DNA of 64,000 nucleotides from Sphagnum compactum (taxonomy: Eukaryota; Bryophyta; Sphagnopsida; Sphagnales), in assembly GCA_965153455.1 (NCBI GenBank), contig OZ234496.1, positions 12,268,304 to 12,332,303 on the forward strand. Reading direction: 5' to 3'. Shown here in pieces: positions 12,201 through 22,395 of this stretch. Positions within the stretch are counted from its first letter, which is position 1, and each line of letters starts with the position of its first letter. The position numbers and the translations under genes are program-made. The notes beneath the pieces were generated by a model. It was not told where the DNA came from, made no database searches, and saw nothing but the letters and a program-made list of their open reading frames with translations.

Positions 12201-13717
12201 CATTAGAAAAATTGGAACAAAGTAACCAAGGCATAAACGATTGGGTTGAGAAGTCAGTAGGATGACACCAAATGGAATAGAAAGCTAGCTCTTGTTCATG
12301 GGCTTGTATATAATTGGATCTACCATTATAATGTGTCAGCTAAAGCTGACTGCCTCATGTTTCAGGAATTTCAGCATTTTTTGAATTGACATCTAAGAAT
12401 CTGCATTTTTACTGATGGCAGAAGGATGCAACTAAAGACAATGCAGGAGGACAACAGCAGTTCTCTCCTTATAGTGCTTCTGCCCCTCCTTATCCAGCAG
12501 CAGGTCCTGGAGGATATGACACATCTGGTCCTTATCCTCCAGCAGCATATCCTCCCTCTGGAGAGAAGGGTTATACAGCAGGCCCTGGACGACATGACAC
12601 ATCTGGTCCTTATCTAGCATATCCTCCCTCTGGAGACAAGGGTTTTGCAGGGGGCCCTGGAGGACATGGCACATCTGGTCCTTATCCTCCAGCAGCACAT
12701 CCTCCCTCCGGAGAGAAGGTTTATGCAGCAGGCCCTGGAGGACATGGCACATCTGGTCCTTATCCTCCAGCAGCATATCCTCCCTCTGGAGAGAAGGGTT
12801 TCACAGCAGGCCCTGCAGGACATGGCACATCTGGTCCTTATCCTCCAGCAGCATATCCTCCCCCTGGAGAGAAGGGTTATGCAGTGGGCCCTGGAGGACA
12901 TGGCACCTCTGGTCCTTATCCTCCTGCAGCATATCCTCCCTCTGGAGAGAAGGGTTATACAGTGGGCCCTGGAGGACAGGACACATCTGGTCCTTATCCT
13001 CCTGCAGCATATCCTCCCTCTAGAGAGAAGGGTTATGCAGTGGGCCCTGGAGGACATGACACACCTGGTCCTTATCCGCCAGCAGGATATCCTCCCTCTG
13101 GAGAGAAGGGTCTGGCAGCAGGCTATCGAGGACAGGACTCATCCGGTCCTTACCCCATGGCAGGATATCCCCCCTATGGAGGGTACAGTCATGCACCAGG
13201 CCCTGGAGGATATGGCATGTCTGGTTTTCAGCCCCCTACTTCCTATGGAGCAGCAACTGGGTATCCACCATCTGGGTCACAGCAGCAGAGTTATGGAGCT
13301 CCTCATGCTTATCCACCTGTGGCTGCCTATGGCTCTCCTAGCTCCCATGAGTTTCATGCTCTTCATCCAGCTGGTTATCCTCAAGCACCATATGCAGGTA
13401 GTCCCTTCCCTCATTCTACAAGTGCAGCATGAGTAGTTTGGGTACAGTAGCTGGAATCAATGGTGTAATGATTTGTCCCTTCAACATTGAAACTTCTTCA
13501 ATTAGAGGCTTGGTTTGTCCCCTTTGTTTTGGAGGACAGTATTTTGTGATGCTGTTCATGTAGTTTATCCCAAATGCTTTGTATGTGGAATTTGGCAGCA
13601 GGAGCATTGGGAGGATATGGTCTCCACACAGCTGGAAAGCATGTGAAGGATGGAAAACACAAAAAGGAGGGCAAGCACAAGCATGGGAAATTAGGCAAGA
13701 AGCACAAGAAAAAATAG
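9254..13717 (+). CDS. C2-domain protein with Gly/Tyr/Pro repeats and Lys/His-rich tail
   Basis: Hand-built model of 7 coding exons: 9254-9287, 9523-9630, 11496-11622, 11791-11862, 12122-12158, 12422-13397 and 13599-13717 (acceptor 13602 is also possible); 490 residues, all phases agree. A 5'-UTR intron runs about 8868-9237. Residues about 8-125 form a single C2 domain (VVGAKNL, RQDPYVVIEYG, GRNPSFNEKFVVPL, LTASVWN, HIGSAR, GELRLIIHFT), like plant SRC2/elicitor-responsive C2 proteins that bind phospholipid, often with calcium. Next come about nine copies of a 26-residue unit with GPYPPAAYPPSGEKGY, then a tail GKHKKEGKHKHGKLGKKHKKK as in plant XYPPX/glycine-rich proteins. Likely membrane-associated; stress role inferred only. 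Confidence 0.8.
9675..10980. mobile_element. PIF/Harbinger-like non-autonomous element in intron of the C2 gene
   Basis: Terminal inverted repeats of about 36 bp: GAGCATCCCCAGCGATGCTC at 9675 and its imperfect reverse complement ending at 10980. Both ends are flanked by TTA (9672-9674 and 10981-10983), the 3-bp target duplication typical of PIF/Harbinger. The interior of 1.3 kb has no transposase. The left end is also present in the right-arm copy (about 23715-23753), so insertion preceded the duplication; the right-arm copy lost the rest. Part of the interior near 10550-10650 resembles 700-820, suggesting captured flanking DNA. Confidence 0.7.
12480..13190 (+). repeat. 78-bp coding minisatellite (GYP repeats)
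   Basis: About nine tandem copies of a 78-bp unit inside one exon encode GPGG(H/Q/Y)(G/D)TSGPYPPAAYPPSGEKG. The length stays a multiple of three and third-position changes are common, consistent with selection on the protein. One unit (near 12600-12625) is shortened by 3 codons. Confidence 0.9.
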
Positions 13718-15145
13718 GTTTGTCACTGGTGATGTAGCAAGCAAGTATAGTATTTTGAGTCATTTCTCACACTGGGAGTGAGGGAACCATGAGTGCATTT
13801 TCAGGAGCTCAAATTTTTCAAAAAAGTTTGGGGTCCAAAGGGAACCTCCTACAGTTTTGTTGTGATGTAGTGAACTTCTTCCATCTTCATCTCTCCTTGT
13901 TACTGGTCCCCTTTTCACAGTTCTTTGTATACAGGGAGTTTTCTGTCAACTTCCCATAAGTGAATGACTACTACATTCCAAGGTGGAGGAGGTATTTTCT
14001 CCAACACAGCCTTCAACAAATGTAGAGTCAAACACATGTGATTGATTCTTGTTCCATAGCCAATTTTTGAGCTTTTAATGGTGTATAGTAATTTGAATTT
14101 GGGTTGAGTGGTATCTTTGTGACCTGTGTATTGAGGGGAACTTGGGGTTTGATCAATTGTTCAGAAAGATCCTGCTAGATTCAGTTCTCTATCTGAGCCA
14201 CCTATCTCATCATTGAACTTGAGTTGAAGGTGGACTATTGAAAATCACGTTTGAAAGAACCTTCAGATGGCTGACTTGTGTCAGTGATGATCTTTGTCTA
14301 GTGCTAGGCAGCAGCTCTGTTAGTAGGAAGTGATTTTCTGTAGGCAAGTGGAGTCAAATTTGAGGGTTTTGCTGAAAACTATAATGTAATTGATACTGTT
14401 TCTAGAACTATATTGCTGGTTTCTTTCTTTTTCTGGGGCTTCCTTAACGCCGACAGGGCCAATAAGCCAGATCTGGCTTTATTTGGAATTCTAGATGTCT
14501 GTGGTGATGGAGATTTTAACATTTTCCAAATCATTTGTTTGATTGCATAAAGTTCTCTGAGCTCTTTGATGTCCTGCTAACCAGGTGTTTTCACCCAGAT
14601 TTCAGTGAGGGATTGATTGTATAAGTGCTTGAATCAGGTTTTCAATTGGTGAACCCAGTGGGCCATAGTCAGGAGTGCAGGAATGATGGTGGTCGGGATC
14701 ACATATGAGTAGCAGGGGCTAACTCTGGAAACTCATTTATAAGCTTATCTAGGAGTTGTGATGGCTACAGGCACTTGGATTATTGGCTTAGCTTCCCTAT
14801 GAAGTCGAAGCTTGTTTTCAATATTCACATTTTAAAATTTGCAGTTTCATTTTGCTCAAGGGGTCATGTTTTGCCATGAAATTGTGTTATGAGTACCTAA
14901 CTTGGTTATTGTGAGTGCCATATTAGGGTGCATACATGATTGTCATGTCTGGATGCCTTCTTTTGCCATAGAAACTTCAGATTGGCCCTCAGGCAGCACC
15001 TGTCCTGTGTGTAGCACATGAGCTCAATCTGGCTTTGAACTCTCATGAGAGTGCTTGGTTTTGTCTGAACTTTGAAGGGTGTGCAAACTCTGAATCCAAC
15101 TTGTGGCTTTGGAATCCCATTTGTGGATGAGTACATTGGGCCAGA
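13718..15145. other. 3' flank of the C2 gene
   Basis: No further coding exon recognised. The stretch is deleted in the right arm, where sequence equivalent to 12465 is joined to 15145. Probably 3'-UTR and intergenic DNA. Confidence 0.5.
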
Positions 15146-15742
15146 TTTCTAACCAGGGCTCTATGTAGAGGTAAAGTGGGTGTTAGAGAGGGCTGGGGGT
15201 TTAGGGTTTAAGGTTACTTAAACCGTGGAGTCGAATTATCACTCACATGGAATTGGCATATCGTAATATACATTCATGATTATTTAATTGTATATTCTTT
15301 AATGAGTGGTGGTTGTAGGGCTTTCTTTTATCTTGCCATAGACTTATTTTGAATTTTCTGATGTCGGATAATTGATGAATTCTGCCCCAAAAAAGAACAC
15401 TCTATCAGTTGAGCTACCTTAGTGCTTTTGGGCAGCTTTGACTTGAATTAAATTGTTTCAGAAAATATGTCCAGTAGTCAAAACCCTGATCTGTATGTGT
15501 CTAAAAATCAGGAAAACCTTCATATATCTGTTGAAACCTTGCAGTGCCAGATGTGATATATCTAAGAGAAGCTGCAACCCAGCTTTGTGAAAAATAGTAC
15601 TGTACAAGTTTGCATGGGAGGACCAGCACTACTAGCACTACAGAAGAAGAAAAAACAAACTTGAATGGCTTGAGCACTTAGAAGAGCAAGTATTGAGTCA
15701 ATCCACATTCGTCAACTTACCAGCAGCAGCCAGAGGAGTTGG

Positions 15743-17421
15743 ATGCCCACGACCAAGTACTCCGAAAATGGCATAAACACCAGTGCGACAGCAGCAGACT
15801 TTCGACACAAATTTTTCAATTGGGCAGAGGTGCAGCCTGGATTCTCTTACAACTCTTGCACTTATCATGCAATGATTGGGATTTTGGGTAAGGAGAAACG
15901 ATATGAACACATAGAGGCACTGCTTAAAAGCATGCCTGAAATTTACATAGGTTTGGCCAGAAGCTATGGGTCTGCACGATTGTTGGAGAAAGCTACAGAG
16001 GCATTGAATCGGTTGAAGGATGTTCGGTTTACGCCTTCTGTAGCTGCCTACAACTCGCTTATTGATGCATTAGCCAAAGCAGGTTTCCGTCAAAAGGCAC
16101 TTGCGGTTTACAAAGTGATGGGCCAATCCCGGTTCCAACCCGATACCTACACCTTTAACATTCTCATGCATGCTTTCAAGAACACAAAAGACCTGTATTC
16201 TGTTTGCAAGTTGTTTGAAGAGATGAGGAACCAGAATCTTGAGCCGGATGTAGTTACGTTCAACACGTTGATTGATGCGCTGTGTAAAGCAGGTGAAGTT
16301 GATAAAGCAGCCTTCATTTTCGAGGAAATGAAGCATCGAGGTTCTGGTCGAAATGTCGTCACATTCAATTCACTGATCCATGAAATGGGCAAGGCCAATC
16401 GCGTTGAAACAAAACTCTAGCTTTTCAAAGAAATGACAACAATAGGCCTACAACACTCTCCTTTATGTCTTGGAATCTCTGGCCGAGTCCACACGGCACT
16501 CAATCTGTTCAGAGCAATGCTAGAGAGAGGATTAATGCCGGATGTTATCACCTACAGCTCTCTAATACAAGGGTTAGGCATGCCTGGTAGAGCCATTGAG
16601 GCTCGTAATCTTTTCGACGAAGCTCGAGGTAGGGGTCATGCTGTGGATGGGTGCACATATAATGTCCTTGTGGATGCTCTTTGGAAGCTGGCAGATTGGA
16701 CGAAGCTTAGCAGGTCTTTTGGTGAAATGAAACGTGAAGATCCCAAACCCTGAACCCTGCATCCACTCAGGTATATTTTGGATTTTGGTGCCTTTTACAA
16801 TTTGAACTTCCATAAGTGTTCATTGTTCGACCTTTCTTAACTGTAGTTCTGGTAGCCCAAAGTTTGGAATAATGCAACTATATTGCTGGATGGATTTTAG
16901 GGGGGTTGTTCATTTGCATTCATACGCCCACATTGTTTTCAGAGGAAGGGTATGTCCCAGATCGGTACACGTATAGCACATTACTGGACAGGCTTTGCAA
17001 AGAAGGTCGGGTGGAGAATGCCAGCACTCTCCTACATGCTGGGTGTGTTCTGGATATGGTGGTCTACAACTCATTGATACATGGGCTCCGGAAGGCTAGC
17101 TAGCTGGGGGAAGCTGTATCTCTTTTGCAAGAGATGCAGTCATGGTGGTGCGAACCGGATGCTATCACGTACAACACTTTCATTGACGAGTTCTGTACGG
17201 GTGGAAGGATCGATGATACATATAAGCTCTTGGAGGAAATGATAGGCAAGGATTGTACGGATATTGTCACATACAACACTCTCCTGCATGGGCTTTGCAA
17301 GGCAGGACGGGTCGATGAAGCATACAAGCTGTTTAAGGAGATTCAAGCAAGCAGCACCCTCCATTGTAAAGTCAGGCCTAATTATGTGACATACACAACT
17401 CTTTTGAGTGCAACGCAGTAA
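15743..17421 (+). pseudogene. P-class pentatricopeptide repeat (PPR) gene, broken
   Basis: About eleven 35-residue PPR motifs are readable, for example PSVAAYNSLIDALAKAG, PDVVTFNTLIDALCKAGEVD, PDVITYSSLIQGLG, PDAITYNTFIDEFCTGGRID and TDIVTYNTLLHGLCKAGRVD. P-class PPR proteins bind organellar RNA. The frame has a TAG at 16418-16420, a one-base shift near 16741-16750 followed by TGA at 16751, and a TAG at 17101-17103. The motif spacing resumes after each. Between 16771 and 16942 lies a likely intron (CTCAG|GTATAT to TTTTCAG|AGGAAG). No organelle targeting peptide is evident before 15743. It sits in the spacer between the two arms. With three lesions it is most likely a pseudogene. Confidence 0.85.
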
Positions 17422-17542
17422 GCCAAGCTTCCCAAACTCACAAACACCCTAAAGCAATGGAGGAAGAAGGCAAGACTGGAGTTAAAAAAAGTACACGCTT
17501 TACAGTGTTATTATAATTTGTTACAGCAGGGCGATTGAACTC

Positions 17543-17745
17543 CGCTTGCCCACCTTGTGAAGTAACCCGGTAGCTCTTGTGCATTTGGCAATGGAAAGAA
17601 TTCCATGATCTAGATCTTTCACCAGGATGTCTGGTGTGAGAAACAACTTGGTGTGTTGGTTAGTGTTTGCCATTAACCTATACTCGTCGCCAAGAACTGA
17701 TGAATTCAGTGCGGATGTCATTGCATGTGGTGGTCAATGCCATCC
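17543..17745. repeat. Dispersed ~200-bp repeat, copy B
   Basis: Direct repeat of 1-190, for example CTTGCCCACCTTGTGAAGTAA and TTTGGCAATGGAAAGAATTC in both. A minus-strand open frame (17521-17721) covers it but no family is recognised. Confidence 0.75.
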
Positions 17746-17889
17746 GCAGAGAACAGGGCATTTTTAAGAATATATTTTAAGCTTGGTTATTTGACACAAT
17801 ATTGTATGGGACCTTATGAAATTCAGAAGATCCTGGCTAGGCTAGCACAGTACCCCTTCTGCACTGATGGAAGGCACTTGGTTTTCTTT

Positions 17890-17975
17890 TCCGCGCATAA
17901 AATGATCACCAGGTTTTGATGGGAGGTGTTTACAACAGGGTATTTCCTATGCAAAAATCTTAAACAGGTGAAAAT
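17890..17975. repeat. Short dispersed repeat (three copies in the window)
   Basis: CATAAAATGATCACCAGG and following sequence recur with changes at 24592-24660 and, inverted, at 26752-26785. Copies in both the spacer and right arm suggest a small mobile or formerly mobile sequence. Confidence 0.55.
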
Positions 17976-18289
17976 GGATGGGAAAAAAATGGTATGTGTG
18001 CTTTTATTCCCCTTCCTTTTCCAACCTTTTTGTGGTGTTACATCCACTTCCACACTTATCTGTTGTTACGTTTATGAAACAACAGTTTAACCGCTATGAA
18101 AATGTTTGAGTTTGTCATGTTTGACCATTTTATATTTCTCTCTATCAAGGTGCGCTAATTCATATGTGTTATTATAAAAAAAAATTCATGGTGACATATG
18201 GTCCAAACCATTTTGAAAGTAACTTTTTGAAAGTCCTTCCATTGTAACTGCTGTCATACACCATGATCAAATTTCCTTCTTGGAACTTT

Positions 18290-20700
18290 GATGGCCTCAC
18301 CTACTTGTCAGATCATATCTTTTGATGCGCTTGAAACAATTCAATAATTTGACGGGCATGCAATTGGCTTTCTTTCAACTCTACTAATTCCAACAACCTT
18401 TTGTGTTGGGATTCCTCCACTTCAAGTCGATGTTGTTTTATTGTGTGAAGGTCATTACCTCATATTCAATGGGTAATGCTGACTCCACCTTGTAAGCCAA
18501 TCGGAAAGGGGTGAATCTTGTGGATGACTAGTATGTGGAATTGTGCACCCACATTGCATGGTGTACCTTCTTATCCCAGTTGTGCAGATTTTTGCATACC
18601 TCCAATTCCTTGCTCAGAATGCTACACATTACCTTATTTGTGTGCTCCACCAAGCCATTGGTGCTAAGCTTATAGGTTGTGGTTATATGGTGTTTAATGG
18701 CCAATTTTTTCATGAGTTCATGGATAACATCACTTGTAAATTATGGGCCATTGTCCAAAACCATTTCGAGAAGTATTCCAAAACAAGTCACAATCCTCTC
18801 ATACACAAACTTGGCCACTTCCTCCTTCTTGGATGTCTTGAAAGGTCTTACTTTTGCCCACTTTGTGAAGTAGTCTGTTGCCACTACCAAGAAGCTATTA
18901 TCCTGTTGAGCAATGGGAAACGGCCCATTAAGTCAATTCCCCATTTTTTTGAATGCTCCCAATGACAAAATTGGATGTAAAAGCATGAACAATGGACATA
19001 TTGATGAAAGCTTGACACACATTACATGATTGGCAATAATCCTTTGCATCCTTAAAAAGGGTTGGCTAGTGATACCCATTGCGCAAAATCTTCTTCATAG
19101 TGATTTTGCCCACAAAATGTCTTCCACAAATACCTTCATGGAATTTAGAAAGGATGATTCGAAAATCCTCCTTCCCTACAGCTCCACGTAGCACATCATC
19201 TTTCCCCTCATGGTACAAGTAGTCTTCAAAAATAATGTAGGGGCGAGACTTAAGGGCAATTTGTCCTTTAAAGTCATTTGTTGGCTCCTTTAAGAAATTT
19301 GTGATGCAAAAGATATTCCACAACTTTGTTGTACTCCCCTAGCACCTTCTCCACATCAAAAGTAAACAATTGTGCATATGGAAAGTTGTCATCTTCTGAA
19401 TGTTTTTCGACCTCTTTGTAGGTTCAAGACAATGCATTAGTATTTCCATGTTTTTTTCTTGGATGGTACTGGATGATGAATTCATATATACTCTTGGAAC
19501 AACAAAATCCATCGTGCAATCCTTCTTGTAGGGTTGGGTTTCGAAAGCAAGTACTTGAAAGCTTGATGATTAGTGATAATGGTGGATTTTTTTCCCAAAA
19601 GGTAATGTCAAAACTTTTTCACTGCAAAGATGATTGCTAGGGCTTCCTGTTCGGTGACAATGTAATTTTGTTCAGCGGGATTGAATTGTCGACTCACATA
19701 ACAAATGCGATGATCTTGTCCTTTGTCAACCAACCTCGAAAATGTTGCTATTGCAATGTTGGAAACATGAACATACAATCGATTTAGTACCATTTTGGTG
19801 CCATTAAAATTGAGGTGTTTGAGGGCAATTCCTTTAATTTTTCAAATCCTTCAATTGCCTTTGCCTCTTCCACAATCTCCATCCCATGTTTGAAAAAATT
19901 TGTGAGATGATATGCTTGAGTCACATAACCCTTGATGTACCTTTGATAAGAGCTCACGTGTCCCAAAAATGCTCACAACTATTTTTTTTGTTTTGGGAAA
20001 TGGGAGATTCTTCACTTTCTCAATTTTGGTAAGGTATGTGTGGCCATCCTCTGAAACAATATGTCCAAGCAAAATCGCTTTTGTGAATCCAAATTGACAT
20101 TTTTTGGATTCAAAGAGGCATTGGCCATCACCAACCAATCTAATACCCTTTTGAAATCTCACAAATGAGTTTCTCGATTCTTGTACACACAACAGTCATT
20201 TAGAAACACTTAGACAAATAGTCTAATGTAAGGTTCCAACATTTTGTTCAGGAACCTTTAGAATGTTCCACTAGCATTGCAAAACCCGAATGACATTACA
20301 CTGTAAACAAATGTACCCCATGGAATGGTAAAAGTTGTCTTCAAGAAGGCCTATTTTACAATCTTGATTTGGTTGTAACCACTATAACCATCCCCAAAGT
20401 TATACTGTTCATGACAGCAATGTCATCCAAAATGTCATCAATGAAGGGAAAAGGGTAGTAATCTTTTTTGGTGCAATCATTTAACCTCCGATAATTGACA
20501 CATACACGAAACTTCCCATTCTTCTTGACCATGATAGGAATGGGTGATACCCATTTCAAATTCTCCACTGGCATGTGAATCTCACTTCCAAAAGCTTGTT
20601 TAATTCTTCAATAATTCTTTGTGCATAATTTGGGTTCATCTATTGTGCTTGTTGTTGTAAGGGTCTTGCATTTGGAAGTAATTCAATTTAAATTGTGTTA
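18290..20700 (-). pseudogene. Ty3/gypsy LTR-retrotransposon pol relic
   Basis: Minus-strand pol order RT, RNase H, integrase, as in Ty3/gypsy. RT at about 20574-19980: SPIPIMVKKNGKFRVCVNYR, then LLGHIVSEDG. RNase H at 19793-19608: ICYVSRQFNPAEQNYIVTE. The integrase zinc-binding and core pieces run 19323-18300, with the C-terminal core near 18713-18528 (TNGLVEHTNKVM). Stops and frameshifts are frequent, and the RT catalytic YMDD has become FLND near 20195-20205. No flanking LTRs were found, so the element is a truncated fossil. Confidence 0.85.
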
Positions 20701-20797
20701 TTCCAAAACCACCCTTTTCAAATCTTTGTAATTTGTGGGGAAGAGATGATGGTATTCGCAAATTAAGCCTTGGATATTAGCCTTTTCCTTACATTAA

Positions 20798-20972
20798 CCA
20801 ATTAGGACAATTATCTAGGTCTATATGACTGTTGCTCAGTTTGGCCAGTTAGAACAGTCAGTTCCAGTTCTCAGTTCCAGTTCGGTTTTTATTAACCGAA
20901 AATGGAACGGACGATTCTAACTGGCCAAACTGAGCAACAGTCATATGGACCTAGATAACTGTCCTAACTGGT
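20798..20972. mobile_element. Foldback (MITE-like) hairpin element
   Basis: Two arms of about 75 bp are inverted copies: GGACAATTATCTAGGTC at 20804 and its partner ending at 20966, with a nearly perfect core GACTGTTGCTCAGTTTGGCC. The loop is short and itself contains a partial repeat (AGTTCCAGTTC). No clear target duplication could be set. It lies near the inner boundary of the right arm. Confidence 0.8.
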
Positions 20973-21571
20973 TCCCATTGTGTATAATTTACTTGATATC
21001 TAAGCATCATATTGGAATTTCCAGCCAATTTTGAGATCCCACTTTGTGGCATTCAACAAAGTTTGGCTAAAATGGGGATTCACAACATATGGGTTCAATC
21101 CATCTTTGGGTCATTTCCATGATAAGAACCCAGGAGCCTTGAGGAGGTGGGTACTAGTAGGTACAGACTACAAACCCATGTTTCGCAGAGATTGGCCTTT
21201 TCAATACCATAAGACGTGGCCAACATCGATTTAGGTGTGAGGAATGGTATATATATAAATGACAAAATTTTCTTGTTTTTTTAATGTATTGAAATAAATT
21301 CACCAAGTATATTAAGTTATGCTAATTCCATGTATGTAATAATTGGAGTCAAAGGTTGCAGTAACCTTAAACCCTAATTCCCCAGCCCTCTCTAACACCC
21401 ACTTTACCTCTACATAGAGCCACACTGGTTAGAGCATTGCTGTTATCCTCTTGCCTCATCTTCACCTCCATCCTTCTGCCATCATTAAAAAAAGTAGATT
21501 CTTAGATGTCAACTCAAAAAAGGCTGAAATCCCTGACACATGAGGTAGCCAGCTTTTGGCTAATACATTAT

Positions 21572-22395
21572 ACTAGTGGGTACTCGTGACGTTCGGACAC
21601 AATTCGCCCGTGCTCAGTTCGCCCGTGTCGTGCCCAGCCTGCCCGTGCTCAGTTCGTGTCCAGTTCGCCCGTGTTCGTGCCCAGTCCCGTGCCCGTGCTC
21701 GTGCCCAGTCCGTGTCCAGTCCGCTTGTGCCGTACTCGCTCGTGCTCAGTCCGCCCGTGTCCAGTCCGTCCGTGCCGTGCCCCTCTCTCGGGCCCAGCCC
21801 GCCCGTGCCCGTGCCCAGTTCGTGCCCAATCCCGTGCCCAATCCGTGCCTAGTCCCACCCGTGCCTATGCCTGTGCCCAATCCGTGCTCAAATCCCGCCC
21901 GTGCCCAAGACAAATTGACAGACCAAGCCCTGTCACAGATAGACAGACGTAGTGTTGGGCATCGCCCGCTGCTTCACCGGCCTCTCCCACCCCCACCCCC
22001 CAAAACCCCATCACAGACAGATGGACTTACTGAATCATATATATTAATTCAGACAGACCGGTGAAGCAACGGGTGACAGGTGACGGGGCGAGGGGGGGCT
22101 AGCACGGGACGGGAAGTTAATTATATATAACAGGGGAACGAGGGGCGGGGATCAACGGGTTAAAGAATCAGAGTGGAAAATGCGAAGGACGGGGGGAGGT
22201 CGACGGGGCAAAGAACCGGAGTGGGCAATGGGAAGGACCGGGCGGGGGGGAGCTCGATGTGCATTATGCACCGGGTTCGGAGTGGAAAATGCGAAGGACA
22301 AAGGGGGGGTCGACGGGGTAAAGAACCGGAGTGGGCAATTGGAAGGACCGGGCGGGGGGGGAAGCTCGACGGGTGCATTATGCACCGGGTTCACA
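21572..22395. mobile_element. GC-rich insert with short terminal inverted repeats
   Basis: The left arm lacks this block: the sequences on either side are contiguous at about 12325-12335. Ends read ACTAGTGGGTACTCGTGACG and, on the opposite strand, ACTAGTGTGAACCCGGTGCA, an imperfect inverted pair. The interior has a CCCGTGC/CCAGT low-complexity tract (21590-21905), an inverted repeat GCTTCACCGG / CCGGTGAAGC (21969-21978 and 22057-22066) and a tandem repeat. The 3' side has a GGTGCATTATGCACC hairpin about 10 bp before CTAG, a feature also expected of Helitrons. Class is unresolved. Confidence 0.6.
22166..22394. repeat. Two-copy tandem repeat (about 113 bp unit)
   Basis: Unit containing GAGTGGAAAATGCGAAGGAC, AAAGAACCGGAGTGGGCAAT and GTGCATTATGCACCGGGTTC occurs twice. 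It makes up the 3' end of the GC-rich insert. Confidence 0.85.

Larger units (their letters stand above)
258..15275 (+). repeat. Left arm of a large interrupted inverted duplication
   Basis: Collinear inverted matches to the right arm (21305-29655) are seen in blocks: 258-975 with 28930-29650; 985-1083 with 27067-27150; 7092-7195 and 7540-7700 with 26800-27060; 7730-7815 with 24440-24550; 8525-12465 with 21475-24420; and 15145-15275 with 21305-21430. Between blocks one arm has gained or lost DNA. Similarity varies. The 37-bp C2 exon at 12122-12158 and about 25 flanking bases are identical in both arms, while introns have diverged. I inferred the blocks by eye; exact boundaries may be off by tens of bases. 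Confidence 0.85.

Noticed and set aside
12371-13057. Long minus-strand and alternate-frame open frames over the C2 repeat exon (for example SSRAHCITLLSRGRICC repeats)
   Set aside because: They are shadows of a stop-free 78-bp coding minisatellite; the plus frame GPYPPAAYPPSGEKG is the real one.
15378-15425. Minus-strand tRNA-like sequence with an A box (TAGCTCAACTGATAGAG)
   Set aside because: No B box or anticodon arm follows at tRNA spacing; at most a half-tRNA relic.
21649-22394. Arg/Pro/Cys-rich open frames on both strands of the GC-rich insert
   Set aside because: They arise from simple CCCGTGC-type and tandem repeats; no codon constraint visible.
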